From NCBI GenBank assembly GCA_963838495.1, contig CAWIRC010000001.1:558001-622000 (forward strand): a stretch of DNA of 64,000 nucleotides, given 5' to 3'. Origin of the DNA: JBEKIK01 sp963838495 (GTDB lineage: Bacteria > Planctomycetota > Planctomycetia > Pirellulales > Thermoguttaceae). The notes under the pieces were generated by a model. The model worked only from the letters and a program-made list of their open reading frames with translations. It did no database searches and was not told the DNA's origin. Shown in pieces: positions 38,087-47,335 of the stretch (positions are counted from its first letter, which is position 1; the number at the start of each line of letters is the position of its first letter). Both the position numbers and the translations under genes were made by a program.

Positions 38087-38407
38087 GGCTATCCCTCCTT
38101 TATCTCAACTCGGCGAAATATCAATGTTTATGTTAAATGAAAAGTCCATGAATGCCCGATAAGGCTGCTTTCAATGCGTGTCGCATACCGCTTGCGGCAT
38201 GATTTATGGATGGTTACGAATACAAGGAAAAGAACTGGAAATCAGAAGAAATTGATAATGTCGCCGGCCGCAGATTTTCTGCCTTACCAGCCTGTCTTTT
38301 CAAGGTACCCTTGCATAGAATTTCCCGGATAATACAAATCAGATTATTACAATTATAATGGTGTGCTGAAATAAATCCCAAGCATGCCTTATACATTCGA
38401 GGCTTAT
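38087..38407. other. Divergent intergenic region
   Basis: About 320 bases between the AI-2E permease and the RND adaptor genes. It contains a weak palindrome around CCGCTTGCGG (38187-38196) and an AT-rich segment near 38335-38360 that could hold the promoter of the RND genes. No regulator gene is next to the pump. Confidence 0.4.
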
Positions 38408-39592
38408 ATGAATATATTTCGTTGTCTTGCGGCGGGCGTGTTGGCCGTTATTTTTATGGCCGCCGCGGGATGCAAAACCAAACAGCCCGCTTTGGTCGAA
38501 TTGCCGCCTCCCGAAGTCACGGTCTCCAAGCCCATTGTCAAGGAAGTGATCGACTACTTCCCCCAGTTCCACGGCCGCACCGAGGCCACCGAGGAGGTCG
38601 AAGTCCGCGCCCAGGTCAGCGGCTATATTACAAAGATTTTTTTCAAGGACGGGCAGGAAGTTAAAAAGGGCGACCCGCTGGTCGAAATCGATCCCCGGCC
38701 ATACCAGGCCGCCTTGGACAAGGCCAAGGCCGAGGTGGTCCGCTGTGAAGCGCTTCTGGTCAAGAGCAAGGCCGACCTGGCCCGCTCCGATAAGCTCCTG
38801 CCATCCGGGGCTATCAGCCGCGAGGAATACGATCAGCAAATCGCCTCCAGGGACATGGCCGAGGCGCAATTGGAGGCCGCAAAGGCCGCCGTGCGCGACT
38901 GCGAATTGAACCTGGAATTCACCAATATCACCGCGCCGATACCCGGCCGAGCCAGCCGGGCCAGAATTACCGTTGGAAACCTGATCCAAGGAGGCATGGG
39001 CAGTTCGTCCGTGCTTACGACCATCGTGAGCACCAATCCCATCTATGTCTACTTCGACATCGACGAGCGAACGCTCTTGATCTGCCAGCAAGTGGCCCAC
39101 GAAGAAGGTAAAAATTCCCGCGCCGATCATATAAAAGACCTTAAAATTCCCGTGGAAATCGGCCTGGCCAACGAGCAGGGATTCCCGCATCAAGGAATAA
39201 TGGATTTTATTGAGAACAAAGTCGATTCCGGCACCGGCACCATCCGCGTCCGCGCCGTGTTCGACAACAGTTCGCGTTACCTGACGCCCGGGCTTTTCGT
39301 CCGGGTGCGCGTGCCGGCAAGCGAGCCAAAGCAGGCCCTACTAGTGGCCGAAAGCGCAATCGGCAGCGATCGCGACAAAAAATTCCTCCTTGTGGCCGAC
39401 AAAGACGACGTGGCCCAATATCACCAGGTCCGTTTGGGATCGCCCCAAGACGATCTGCGCGTGATCGAGGCGGGGATCAAGGCCGACGAGTGGATTATTG
39501 TCAACGGCATCCAGCGCGTGCGCCCGGGGATGAAAGTCACGCCCCGTCCAGGCCCCATGCCCGGCCTGGTCGAGGAAGATAATACAAAATAG
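38408..39592 (+). CDS. RND efflux periplasmic adaptor (lipoprotein)
   Basis: 394 residues. Lipobox FMAAAGC at residue 20. It is the membrane-fusion subunit of an HAE1-type pump: barrel-sandwich half VEVRAQVSGYITKIFFKDGQ, a coiled-coil alpha-hairpin (AKAEVVRCEALLVKSKADLA) and the second sandwich half LEFTNITAPIPGRASRARI. An ATG eight codons upstream (38384) gives an unlikely extension; 38408 yields a clean lipoprotein signal. It precedes the RND permease by 147 bases. Confidence 0.92.
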   Translation: MNIFRCLAAGVLAVIFMAAAGCKTKQPALVELPPPEVTVSKPIVKEVIDYFPQFHGRTEATEEVEVRAQVSGYITKIFFKDGQEVKKGDPLVEIDPRPYQAALDKAKAEVVRCEALLVKSKADLARSDKLLPSGAISREEYDQQIASRDMAEAQLEAAKAAVRDCELNLEFTNITAPIPGRASRARITVGNLIQGGMGSSSVLTTIVSTNPIYVYFDIDERTLLICQQVAHEEGKNSRADHIKDLKIPVEIGLANEQGFPHQGIMDFIENKVDSGTGTIRVRAVFDNSSRYLTPGLFVRVRVPASEPKQALLVAESAIGSDRDKKFLLVADKDDVAQYHQVRLGSPQDDLRVIEAGIKADEWIIVNGIQRVRPGMKVTPRPGPMPGLVEEDNTK

Positions 39593-39647
39593 GAAATTTT
39601 TCAGAAAAAAATGATCGGATTTTACGCCTTATATATTTTTATTGCAA

Positions 39648-39739
39648 ATTGTCAATTGCAAATTGCAAAATGCAAATTGGGCGACTACAAATGACAATTT
39701 CTCACTGAAAACTGACAACTGTAAACTGAAAACTCATTT
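39648..39739. repeat. Short-word repeat leader (CAAATTG and ACTGAAAACT)
   Basis: Gap between adaptor and permease filled by overlapping copies of GCAAATTG and of ACTGAAAACTGACAAC. Similar words occur at 22860-22895, 24850-24880, 30170-30212 and 43725-43770. The permease ATG follows the last copy directly, so no Shine-Dalgarno site is visible. Confidence 0.45.
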
Positions 39740-42700
39740 ATGTTCGCACGTTTTTTCGTCGATCGGCCGATTGCCGCCACGGTGCTTTCGGTGGTAATTG
39801 TACTGCTGGGCCTGGTGGCTCTCACGACCCTTCCCATCGCCCAGTATCCCGAGGTCGCCCCGCCCACGATCCAAGTCACCGCGAATTACCCAGGCGCAAA
39901 CGCCAAGGTCGTGGCCGAAACCGTCGCCGCTCCGATCGAGCAGGAAATCAACGGCGTAGAGAACATGCTCTACATGTCATCCTGTTCGACCAACGACGGC
40001 AACCTATCGCTTACGGTTACATTCAAACTGGGGACCGACCTGGACATGGCCCAGGTCCTGGTGCAGAACCGCGTGGCTATCGCCGAAGCCAAGTTGCCCG
40101 AGGACGTCAAGCGCCAAGGTGTGACGACCAAGAAGCGTTCGCCCAGCATTTTGCTTTGCATTAATTTGATTTCGCCGGACGACAGCCGCGACCAGCTTTA
40201 CCTGAGCAACTATGCCACAACCGACGTGAAAGACGTAATTGCCCGCTTGGAAGGCGTAGGCGACGTGACTTTCCTGGGCAGCCGCGATTACAGCATGCGC
40301 GTATGGTTGGACCCGGAAAAACTATCTTCCCGCGACATGACCGCCGACGACGTGGTTGGGGCCCTGCGCGAGCAAAACGTGCAGGTCGCCGCCGGGCGCA
40401 TCGGCCAGCCGCCCGTCCCCAAAGGAATCGCCTTCGACTACCCCATCAACACCCTGGGCCGGCTGATTGATGCCGAGGAATTCGAGAACATCGTCATCAA
40501 AACCGGCGAAAAAGGCCAGATTACCCGCCTGAAGGACGTCGCCCGCGTGGAACTGGGCGCTAAAAACGTTGACGTGAACAGCTATCTCGACGGCCAATCA
40601 TCCATCACCCTGGCGGTATTCCAACTCCCAGGCGCAAACGCCTTGTCCACTGCCGAGGAAATCCGCAAAGAGATGGAAAAACTCAAAAAGTCGTTTCCCC
40701 GCGGCATCGATTACAAAATCATCTACGACACCACCATATTCATCAACGAATCGATACACGAGGTCTATAAAACCCTGTTCGAAGCCTTCGTCCTGGTGTT
40801 CATCGTAGTATTGCTGTTCCTGCAAGACTGGCGGGCCACGCTCATGCCAATGATCGACGTGCCGGTCTCGCTCATCGGCACCTTCTGCGTAATGGCGCTT
40901 TTGGGCTTTTCATTGAACAATCTCTCGCTCTTCGGCCTGGTGCTGGCCATCGGCATTGTGGTCGACGACGCCATTGTCGTGGTCGAAAACATCGAGCGCT
41001 GGATGGCCAAGGGCCTGCCCCCGCGCGACGCCACCATCAAGGCCATGGATGAAATCACCGGCCCGGTGATCGCCATTACCCTGGTGCTTAGCTCGGTATT
41101 CATTCCCACGGCCTTTATTGCGGGCATCAGCGGCCAATTCTATCGCCAGTTCGCTTTGACTATCGCCACCGCCACGATCATTTCCGCCCTTAACGCCCTG
41201 ACCATGGCCCCTGCCCGGGCCGTGACGCTCATCAAGCCCCACACCGGCGAACACGCGCACGAGACTCGCGAGGCATTGCCCCGCTGGGGCATCGCGATTC
41301 TCTCCGGCCTGCTGGTCTATTGGCTCTTGGGCCCTGCCATTGGCGCCATGCTCGGCCTGCCCGCATACATGCCCGATCAATCCCCCGAAACACACACCCT
41401 CACCAATACATCATTACTCTGGGGTTTCAGGGCAATCGTATTCGCGGCGGGTGCGGTCGTGGGATGGTTGTTAAGCCGCTTGATCAACGCCGTCTTGCTG
41501 GGTTTCTTCCGCGGCTTCAACCGGGTGTTCGAGACGATCACAAAAATATACGGAGGCCTCGTGGGCGGGCTCATACGTATAAGCGCGATTGTGCTGCTGA
41601 TTTATTTCGGACTTCTGGCACTCACATATACCGGATTCAAGACCGTTCCTGTAGGCTTTATTCCCGATCAGGACAAAGGCTATCTGGTCTGCAACGCCCA
41701 ATTGCCTGAAGGGGCCAGCCTCGAGCGGACCGAAGCCGCGATGCAAAAAATTGACGAAATCGCCCGCAAAACTCCAGGCATTGAACATACAATCCGCGTG
41801 CCCGGCTATTCCATTCTCACCAGCGTGAATCTGACCAACGTGGGCGGAATATTCATTATTCTTGATCCCTTTGAACACCGCAAGGGAAATCCCGATCTCA
41901 GCGCCGATGCCATCCAAGACAAATTGCGACGCTCATTCATGGCCGTCCAGGAGGCCCAAGTGGTCCTCTTCGGCGCCCCGCCCGTTGACGGCCTGGGAAA
42001 TACCGGCGGCTTCAAACTCCAGGTCCAGGACAAAGGCGATATCGGCTTCGAAGGCCTGCAATCGGCCGTATCCGACCTGGTCCAAGCCGGCAACGCCCAA
42101 CCCGGCCTGGTCGGCCTGTTCAGCAGCTTCCGCGCCAATCAGCCGCAAATCTACTTGGACATAGACCGCACAAAAGTTAAAAGCATGGGGCTGGATCTGA
42201 ATTCGGTCTTCGATACCCTTCAAATCTACTTGGGCTCGGCCTATGTAAACGATTTCACCCGCTTCGGCCGCAACTGGCAGGTTAACGTGCAGGCCGATTC
42301 CGCATTCCGCGCTCGAGCGGACGATATCGGCAAGCTCAAGGTCCGCAACGCCGCCGGGCAAATGGTGCCTTTGCAGACTGTTGTAACCGTGAAAAACACC
42401 AGCGGGCCGGCCGCCGTCAATCATTATAATAAGTTCACCTCAGCCGAAATCAACGGGAACATGGCCCCCGGAATCAGTTCCGGCCAGGCCATCGGCATCA
42501 TGGAGGAACTTGCCAAAAAAGAACTGCCGCAGCGCATGGATTTCGAATGGACCGAACTTACGCTGCAAGAGATTCGCGCCGGGAACACAGCCGCCTCGGT
42601 GTTTGCGCTGGGCACGCTCCTGGTTTTCCTGGTGCTTTGTTTCCAGTACGAAAGTTGGACCTTGCCCTTGGCGATTATCCTCATCGTGCCCATGTGCCTG

Positions 42701-43090
42701 CTGGCGGCCATCATCGGCGTTGGTCTCTGCGGCAGCGATAACAACATCTTCACGCAGATCGGCCTGGTGGTGCTTATCGGCCTGGCTGCCAAGAATGCGA
42801 TCCTCGTTGTCGAGTTCGCCAAGGAACGTCAAAACGAAGGACTTTCGCTCCGCGATGCCGCTGTAGAAGCCTCACGCGTCCGCCTTCGCCCCATACTCAT
42901 GACCTCCTTCGCCTTTATTCTCGGCGTAGTTCCGCTGGTCACCGCCGCAGGCGCCGGGGCCGAAATGCGCCAGGCCCTGGGCATCGCCGTATTCAGCGGC
43001 ATGCTGGGCGTAACCTTCTTCGGACTGCTGCTCACGCCGGTGTTCTTCTGCGTAATCGGCTGGATTGCCGAGAAAAAAAGCCGGAAATAA
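39740..43090 (+). CDS. RND multidrug efflux permease (AcrB/MexF-like)
   Basis: 1116 residues, longer than AcrB (about 1050). The inner-membrane proton/drug antiporter of an HAE1 pump. It begins MFARFFVDRPIAATVLSVVI; GIVVDDAIVVVENIERWMA carries the TM4 Asp pair and NAILVVEFAKERQNEGLS is the TM10 relay. Between about residues 500 and 590 there is an insertion with two extra hydrophobic segments (WGIAILSGLLVYWLLG and AIVFAAGAVVGWLLSRL), placed at the cytoplasmic side near the central helix I-alpha. The porter domains have the usual repeats (TVTFKLGTDLDMAQVLVQNR, FLGSRDYSMRVWLDP). No outer-membrane component is in this locus. Confidence 0.93.
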   Translation: MFARFFVDRPIAATVLSVVIVLLGLVALTTLPIAQYPEVAPPTIQVTANYPGANAKVVAETVAAPIEQEINGVENMLYMSSCSTNDGNLSLTVTFKLGTDLDMAQVLVQNRVAIAEAKLPEDVKRQGVTTKKRSPSILLCINLISPDDSRDQLYLSNYATTDVKDVIARLEGVGDVTFLGSRDYSMRVWLDPEKLSSRDMTADDVVGALREQNVQVAAGRIGQPPVPKGIAFDYPINTLGRLIDAEEFENIVIKTGEKGQITRLKDVARVELGAKNVDVNSYLDGQSSITLAVFQLPGANALSTAEEIRKEMEKLKKSFPRGIDYKIIYDTTIFINESIHEVYKTLFEAFVLVFIVVLLFLQDWRATLMPMIDVPVSLIGTFCVMALLGFSLNNLSLFGLVLAIGIVVDDAIVVVENIERWMAKGLPPRDATIKAMDEITGPVIAITLVLSSVFIPTAFIAGISGQFYRQFALTIATATIISALNALTMAPARAVTLIKPHTGEHAHETREALPRWGIAILSGLLVYWLLGPAIGAMLGLPAYMPDQSPETHTLTNTSLLWGFRAIVFAAGAVVGWLLSRLINAVLLGFFRGFNRVFETITKIYGGLVGGLIRISAIVLLIYFGLLALTYTGFKTVPVGFIPDQDKGYLVCNAQLPEGASLERTEAAMQKIDEIARKTPGIEHTIRVPGYSILTSVNLTNVGGIFIILDPFEHRKGNPDLSADAIQDKLRRSFMAVQEAQVVLFGAPPVDGLGNTGGFKLQVQDKGDIGFEGLQSAVSDLVQAGNAQPGLVGLFSSFRANQPQIYLDIDRTKVKSMGLDLNSVFDTLQIYLGSAYVNDFTRFGRNWQVNVQADSAFRARADDIGKLKVRNAAGQMVPLQTVVTVKNTSGPAAVNHYNKFTSAEINGNMAPGISSGQAIGIMEELAKKELPQRMDFEWTELTLQEIRAGNTAASVFALGTLLVFLVLCFQYESWTLPLAIILIVPMCLLAAIIGVGLCGSDNNIFTQIGLVVLIGLAAKNAILVVEFAKERQNEGLSLRDAAVEASRVRLRPILMTSFAFILGVVPLVTAAGAGAEMRQALGIAVFSGMLGVTFFGLLLTPVFFCVIGWIAEKKSRK

Positions 43091-43117
43091 TTGGTCGAAA
43101 TTGATATAATTTTGATA

Positions 43118-43699
43118 ATGTTTCCGCCTCGTCCTACTAAAGCCCAGATTCGCGCGGCCGCCGGCCGTACGGTACCCGACATCTTAATCCCTAGCCTGGA
43201 TGTTCTTTTTTGCGGTATTAATCCGGGATTGTATTCCGCTGCCGTGGGACATCATTTTGCCCGGCCCGGCAATCGTTTTTGGCCGGCGCTTTATGCCGCC
43301 GGATTCACCCCGCGCCAGTTGGACCCTTCCGAAGAGCGCGAGCTACTGGAACTGCGCCTTGGTATCACCAATATCGTCGATCGCGCCACTCGATCGGCCG
43401 ATGAATTGACGGCTGATGAACTGCAATGGGGCGGGGAGCGTCTAATGAGAAAGGTGCGGCGTTTCCATCCGCGTTTCATTGCCGTGCTGGGGATGGGGGC
43501 ATTTAAAAAGGCCTTTCGTTTCCCTCGTGTGGAACTCGGCCGTCAGAAGGAATCCTTTGAGGGCACGGTCGTTTGGATCCTTCCCAATCCTAGCGGCATA
43601 AACGCCTATTACCAGATGTCCGAACTGGTGCGCCAGCTTCGCATCTTGCGCAAGGCAGTGAGAAACAAGGCAAATAATAAAGCTGCCAGAAACTTTTAA
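43118..43699 (+). CDS. mug: G/U mismatch-specific DNA glycosylase (Mug)
   Basis: 193 residues. VLFCGINPGLYSAAVGHHFA matches motif 1 of Mug (with Asn in place of the family 1 water-activating Asp), followed by RPGNRFWPAL; NPSGINAY is motif 2. It excises uracil or alkylated cytosine opposite G. The ATG at 43118 follows a nine-codon unlikely extension from 43091; homology begins at PPRPTKAQIRAAAGR. It starts 27 bases after the RND permease stop and could share its transcript. The C-terminus has a basic tail (RKAVRNKANNKAARNF). Confidence 0.92.
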   Translation: MFPPRPTKAQIRAAAGRTVPDILIPSLDVLFCGINPGLYSAAVGHHFARPGNRFWPALYAAGFTPRQLDPSEERELLELRLGITNIVDRATRSADELTADELQWGGERLMRKVRRFHPRFIAVLGMGAFKKAFRFPRVELGRQKESFEGTVVWILPNPSGINAYYQMSELVRQLRILRKAVRNKANNKAARNF

Positions 43700-43820
43700 T
43701 GTTATATTGTCGCAATAATTATTTACTCAATTTGCAATTTGAAATTTGCAATTGCCAATTTGCATTAAAAATGCATGTCTGCAAAATAGCGATCAAATCG
43801 CAATCCAAAGACTCCATACC

Positions 43821-44537
43821 TTATTCGCTCTTCGCCGCTTCCTCTTTGGCCTGGATGCGTTTCTGTGCGTCGGCGATAAGATCGTCCAGGTATTTTTGCA
43901 CGGCGGTATATTCCTCTTCGATGAGTTGAGGTTTCATGCCTTCCACGGTCTCCTTCATGCCTTGCACAGTTTTGATGATCCCCTGGTAATCCGCGATCGT
44001 CAAAGGTTTGCCGTCGGCGTCGGCCCGGTGGAAAGGGGCCTCCACGTCGGCGCGGTCGCCCTCAAAACGCTGTTCTTTCAAAAGCGTGGGCCAAAGCATG
44101 ATCTCCCTCTGCGGCGCCGGCTCGGTGGTTCTTTCCACCTGTGCCGCGGCGGCCACGTTTGAAGCCGGCAAGGTCATCGGCCTCCGCGCCGGCCGGCTTG
44201 ACGCGTGCTGGAACATCCAATCTCTCGCCTCTTGGCCGGAATCGGAGACCGTCGTCGGCCGTGATGCCGCCTCCGCTTGCATCGACCTGTTGATATTCTG
44301 CCAGGCCGCGCTCTTCGCCATGGTCGATTGCATCTGCATCTGCCGGTTTGCAGAATAGGCTTGTTGCTGCGTGCGGCTTTGATATGATGCGTCGATGGCC
44401 CCATACACGCTCATGTCCGGATAATAATATCCGCCCGGCACAAACTGGGCCTGGGCAGGCAAAACGCAAAAAATTAAAATTGCCAATCCGGCCCAAAACC
44501 GGCGGGCAATGCTTGTTTTATACCTGATAGGATTCAT
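43821..44537 (-). CDS. Secreted hypothetical protein with helical C-terminus
   Basis: 238 residues. Signal peptide (FWAGLAILIFCVLPAQA), then QFVPGGYYYPDMSVYGAIDA. Middle region: QAYSANRQMQMQSTMAKSAA followed by WQNINRSMQAEA. The C-terminal third is a charged coil (EEEYTAVQKYLDDLIADAQK). The ATG at 44537 is chosen over 44624 since the signal peptide begins there. Shares general layout with 34639-35316, though similarity is too low to state homology. Function unknown; possibly an envelope protein. Confidence 0.65.
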   Translation of the reverse strand: MNPIRYKTSIARRFWAGLAILIFCVLPAQAQFVPGGYYYPDMSVYGAIDASYQSRTQQQAYSANRQMQMQSTMAKSAAWQNINRSMQAEAASRPTTVSDSGQEARDWMFQHASSRPARRPMTLPASNVAAAAQVERTTEPAPQREIMLWPTLLKEQRFEGDRADVEAPFHRADADGKPLTIADYQGIIKTVQGMKETVEGMKPQLIEEEYTAVQKYLDDLIADAQKRIQAKEEAAKSE

Positions 44538-44673
44538 GGAACTGTCCCCGATTATCATTCCAAATACCGGCGCTCTTAAATATCTCCAATTGTATAAGTC
44601 TATCTTTTTAAGTCCGAAAAGCAATTCGTTTTTTTCGAAAAAACCATAACAATCGAATTTTGGGTGTTAATTC

Positions 44674-44700
44674 TTGACCGGGAAAGAATTGAGCTACAAT
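44674..44700 (+). promoter_or_regulatory. Possible promoter for the SnoaL-like gene
   Basis: TTGACC (44674-44679), a 15-base spacer and TACAAT (44695-44700). The spacer is short of the ideal 17, and about 80 bases of leader would follow before the ATG. Confidence 0.35.
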
Positions 44701-44780
44701 TTCATTATTGATACAATTATAAACAAAGGCGCTTTTTCCCCGATCTTTACTTTGCTGAAACGATCCAAAGGAGATAAATA

Positions 44781-45731
44781 ATGTCAAGAATAAGCCGTAT
44801 GACGATGGTGGCCATACTTGGCCTAATTTTTACTTCCCCGGCCCGCGCGGTGGAGATCGATAAATCGGTCGCTTCTCACCCTATAATCGAACAGGTTTTT
44901 GGCAGATATGAAAAGGCGTTTAACGCGGGCGATGCCAAGGCAATAGGCGCGTTATGGAAAATCGACGGCGAGTTTATCGATCCGATGGGAAACAAGATCG
45001 TCGGGCGCGAGGCCATCGAAAAACTCTTCCAGGATTTCTTTTCCCGCACTCCGGGAGAAAAACTTTCTATTAAGATCATATCACTAAACGAAGAAGAACA
45101 AGGCCGCGTGGCTGTGGCCGAGATAGCGGCCGAAGTCAGTCCGCCTTTGCCCGGCCGGTTCGGAACCAATAAGACCACAATCGTCCTGGTCCGCTCCGGC
45201 GATAATTGGCTTATCGAAGGGGTAAGGGAAAGGCTCGATATGCCCGCCTCTTATGAACATCTAAAAGCCCTGGAGTGGTTGGTAGGTTCTTGGTCCACTC
45301 AAGCCCCCTCGGCCGGACCCGATAAAACAAGCCAGATATCTATCAATTCCACATGTCAATGGACGGCCAACAAGAGCTTCCTTACCCGCACCTTCAACAC
45401 GCATGCACAGCAGCTCGATTTGCAGGGCACGGATGTCATCGGTTGGGATCCGCAGGCCAAGACGATCCGTTCCTGGTCCTTTGAATCTTCCGGCGATTTT
45501 ACTGAAAGCACTTGGAGGCCGGAAGGGAATCAATGGATAATCGATATCAAGGGCGTGTTGGCCGACGGCGAAACGGTCAGTTCCATGGCTACATTAACCA
45601 AAATCGACGACAATACCCTTACCATTCAATCGCAAAAAAGAATCCGCGGCGGCAAGCCCCAATCCGATATCGCCCCGATAACAATCCACCGCGTCAATGC
45701 CACTGCCCAAAACCCGACCCCCGAACCCTGA
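44781..45731 (+). CDS. Secreted SnoaL-like (SgcJ/EcaC) protein with DUF1579-like C-terminal domain
   Basis: 316 residues. Signal peptide to about residue 23 (SPARA). Residues 35-155 form a SnoaL-like/NTF2-fold domain: FGRYEKAFNAGDAKAIGALW, DGEFIDPMGNKIVGREAIEK, LVRSGDNWLIEGVRE. Residues 165-310 resemble a lipocalin-like DUF1579 domain: LEWLVGSWSTQAPS, STCQWTANKSFLTRTF, GTDVIGWDPQAKTIRSWSFE. The combination is common in planctomycetes; role not known, no catalytic residues can be named. AAAGGAGA lies eight bases before the ATG. Confidence 0.82.
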   Translation: MSRISRMTMVAILGLIFTSPARAVEIDKSVASHPIIEQVFGRYEKAFNAGDAKAIGALWKIDGEFIDPMGNKIVGREAIEKLFQDFFSRTPGEKLSIKIISLNEEEQGRVAVAEIAAEVSPPLPGRFGTNKTTIVLVRSGDNWLIEGVRERLDMPASYEHLKALEWLVGSWSTQAPSAGPDKTSQISINSTCQWTANKSFLTRTFNTHAQQLDLQGTDVIGWDPQAKTIRSWSFESSGDFTESTWRPEGNQWIIDIKGVLADGETVSSMATLTKIDDNTLTIQSQKRIRGGKPQSDIAPITIHRVNATAQNPTPEP

Positions 45732-45757
45732 ATCCTTATTTTTGGCCCTTAAACAAT

Positions 45758-45783
45758 GAAGGGGCCGGCAAAGCGACCCCTTC
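45758..45783. terminator. GAAGGGG hairpin between convergent genes
   Basis: 7-bp stem (GAAGGGG and CCCCTTC) around a 12-base loop, between the stop codons of the SnoaL-like gene and the following minus-strand gene. No T-run, so it is a modest bidirectional terminator candidate. Confidence 0.4.
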
Positions 45784-45814
45784 GGGCATCCCCCACACTT
45801 AGATAAATGAACAG

Positions 45815-47335
45815 TTAATTTGTAGGTGCTGTGACAATCTGCGTCTGTCTGTTTTCTCTAACCATAAACAGCGAATTGTCGGCCACGTTCAACACCGGCC
45901 GGTAACAACTGGTCCCCAGACAGTTGGTCGAACGCCCTGGATACCAGACCAGATTGATGGCTAAACTCCAGGACTCGTTCATTTGTCCCCCGGATTCACC
46001 CCGACCCTGTTTGGGAATGAGATAGTTAAACGTGTTTTGCAGGGCCCAACTGCCGCCCAAGGGAACCCAGGCGTCGCCGCCGAACAAGCCGTCGCTGTAC
46101 CCGGTCAAGCCGCCCCAGATACGCGCTTCACCGCCGTTTTGGAAATGACGGCGGAAATAGACCACAAACTGATCGGTGGGATTCAAAAAGGCATTCACTA
46201 TGGTAACTTGTCGCTGATTTAATCGTAATTCGCTTTGCACGCTGTCGTTACCCACGCCGTAAGCGCCGGAGTAACCGATTTCGTTGCATTCGTTGAATAA
46301 ATAACCCGTTTCCGTACGAATTTGTTTCAAATCCGATGCTTGGTAATAGGTGTCGTGGAGCAGATCAAAGGCCACGCCCCATTGCCAGCCGCAGCATTCC
46401 GCCCGGTTGAATACACCGACCGTGAAAAAGTACTGGTGCCGATCTGCTGTTAGGATTGTAGATTGAAATGTGGAATCTGCGGGAGCAACTTGCTGATAAC
46501 CGGAAATGTTGTCTTGCAACGCGGCAAAACCGAGTTGGTATCCGCACCCCCAGGGATCGCCCAGCGGGGCGCCCCAGTTCACGCCCTCGGTGAATCCGAA
46601 GTTGCCGTTGCCTCCGCGGTCGCGCGGTCCTTTAAATCCGTTTACACCCGCGAAAATCGCCAGATTCCGCGGTCCCCATCCGCCACAGGGCGCCAGCCAC
46701 GGGCAATCACAATCGCCGCACTGGCCACAGTCCCCGCAATCGCCGCAATTGTTGCAATTGCCGCAGCGTGAATCACCGCACCCTTGCGGTGCAAATGGGC
46801 CTCCTGCGGCCAACGGCTCATATTGAGTCGCGCCAGGATCGCCTTCCGCACCCGGTGGCAACTCCCGTTGCGCCACACGAAAACTCCTGGGCTGGGCGTT
46901 TACCGGCGAGGATACGCCGGCCGGCCGCATCCGGTAGGAATTATCATACGGAGCACGCTGCTCCGCTCGGAATTCGGCATCCTGCTTTGGAATGGCATTC
47001 GACGTCCGTTGCGCCATGCGATATTCGGCGTCTTGACTTGAATTTGCAGACCCTGATCGTTGAACGTCCATGACGTTGTCCGAGGACTGGCTTGAATTCG
47101 GATACGGCGACCACTTAATGGTGCGAGGCTCGCTGTCCTGAGGCAACGGCCTGGCTATTTGTTGTGAACCCCTATTGTTGTGTAAAACCTTTTGTCGCCA
47201 CTCGGCCTTTGGCGGCGCTGCATCCGTCTCGGAATCGTCGAAAACCGATTGGGCCGAAGCTATCTGGCAAACCGCCAGGAGACTCAATCCAATTACCGCA
47301 AAAAAATTGGCAATCCAATGTTTTATATAAGACAT
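45815..47335 (-). CDS. Planctomycete outer-membrane-like protein (DUF6666-type)
   Basis: 506 residues. A signal peptide at residues 1-28 (ANFFAVIGLSLLAVCQIASA) follows the ATG at 47335; an open frame upstream to 47518 is not needed. The middle holds a Cys/Gly/Asn/Asp run (CGNCNNCGDCGDCGQCGDCD), then a beta-rich domain: LAIFAGVNGFKGPRDRGG, FGFTEGVNWGAPLGDPWGCG, YQLGFAALQDNISGYQQ. Its C-terminal half resembles the beta-barrel-like DUF6666 proteins of planctomycetes. The Cys run could bind metal or form disulfides in the envelope. Convergent with the SnoaL-like gene. Confidence 0.7.
   Translation of the reverse strand: MSYIKHWIANFFAVIGLSLLAVCQIASAQSVFDDSETDAAPPKAEWRQKVLHNNRGSQQIARPLPQDSEPRTIKWSPYPNSSQSSDNVMDVQRSGSANSSQDAEYRMAQRTSNAIPKQDAEFRAEQRAPYDNSYRMRPAGVSSPVNAQPRSFRVAQRELPPGAEGDPGATQYEPLAAGGPFAPQGCGDSRCGNCNNCGDCGDCGQCGDCDCPWLAPCGGWGPRNLAIFAGVNGFKGPRDRGGNGNFGFTEGVNWGAPLGDPWGCGYQLGFAALQDNISGYQQVAPADSTFQSTILTADRHQYFFTVGVFNRAECCGWQWGVAFDLLHDTYYQASDLKQIRTETGYLFNECNEIGYSGAYGVGNDSVQSELRLNQRQVTIVNAFLNPTDQFVVYFRRHFQNGGEARIWGGLTGYSDGLFGGDAWVPLGGSWALQNTFNYLIPKQGRGESGGQMNESWSLAINLVWYPGRSTNCLGTSCYRPVLNVADNSLFMVRENRQTQIVTAPTN

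Noticed and set aside
44629..44643. TTTTTTTCGAAAAAA palindrome as a regulator site
   Set aside because: A homopolymer-driven palindrome expected by chance in AT-rich DNA.
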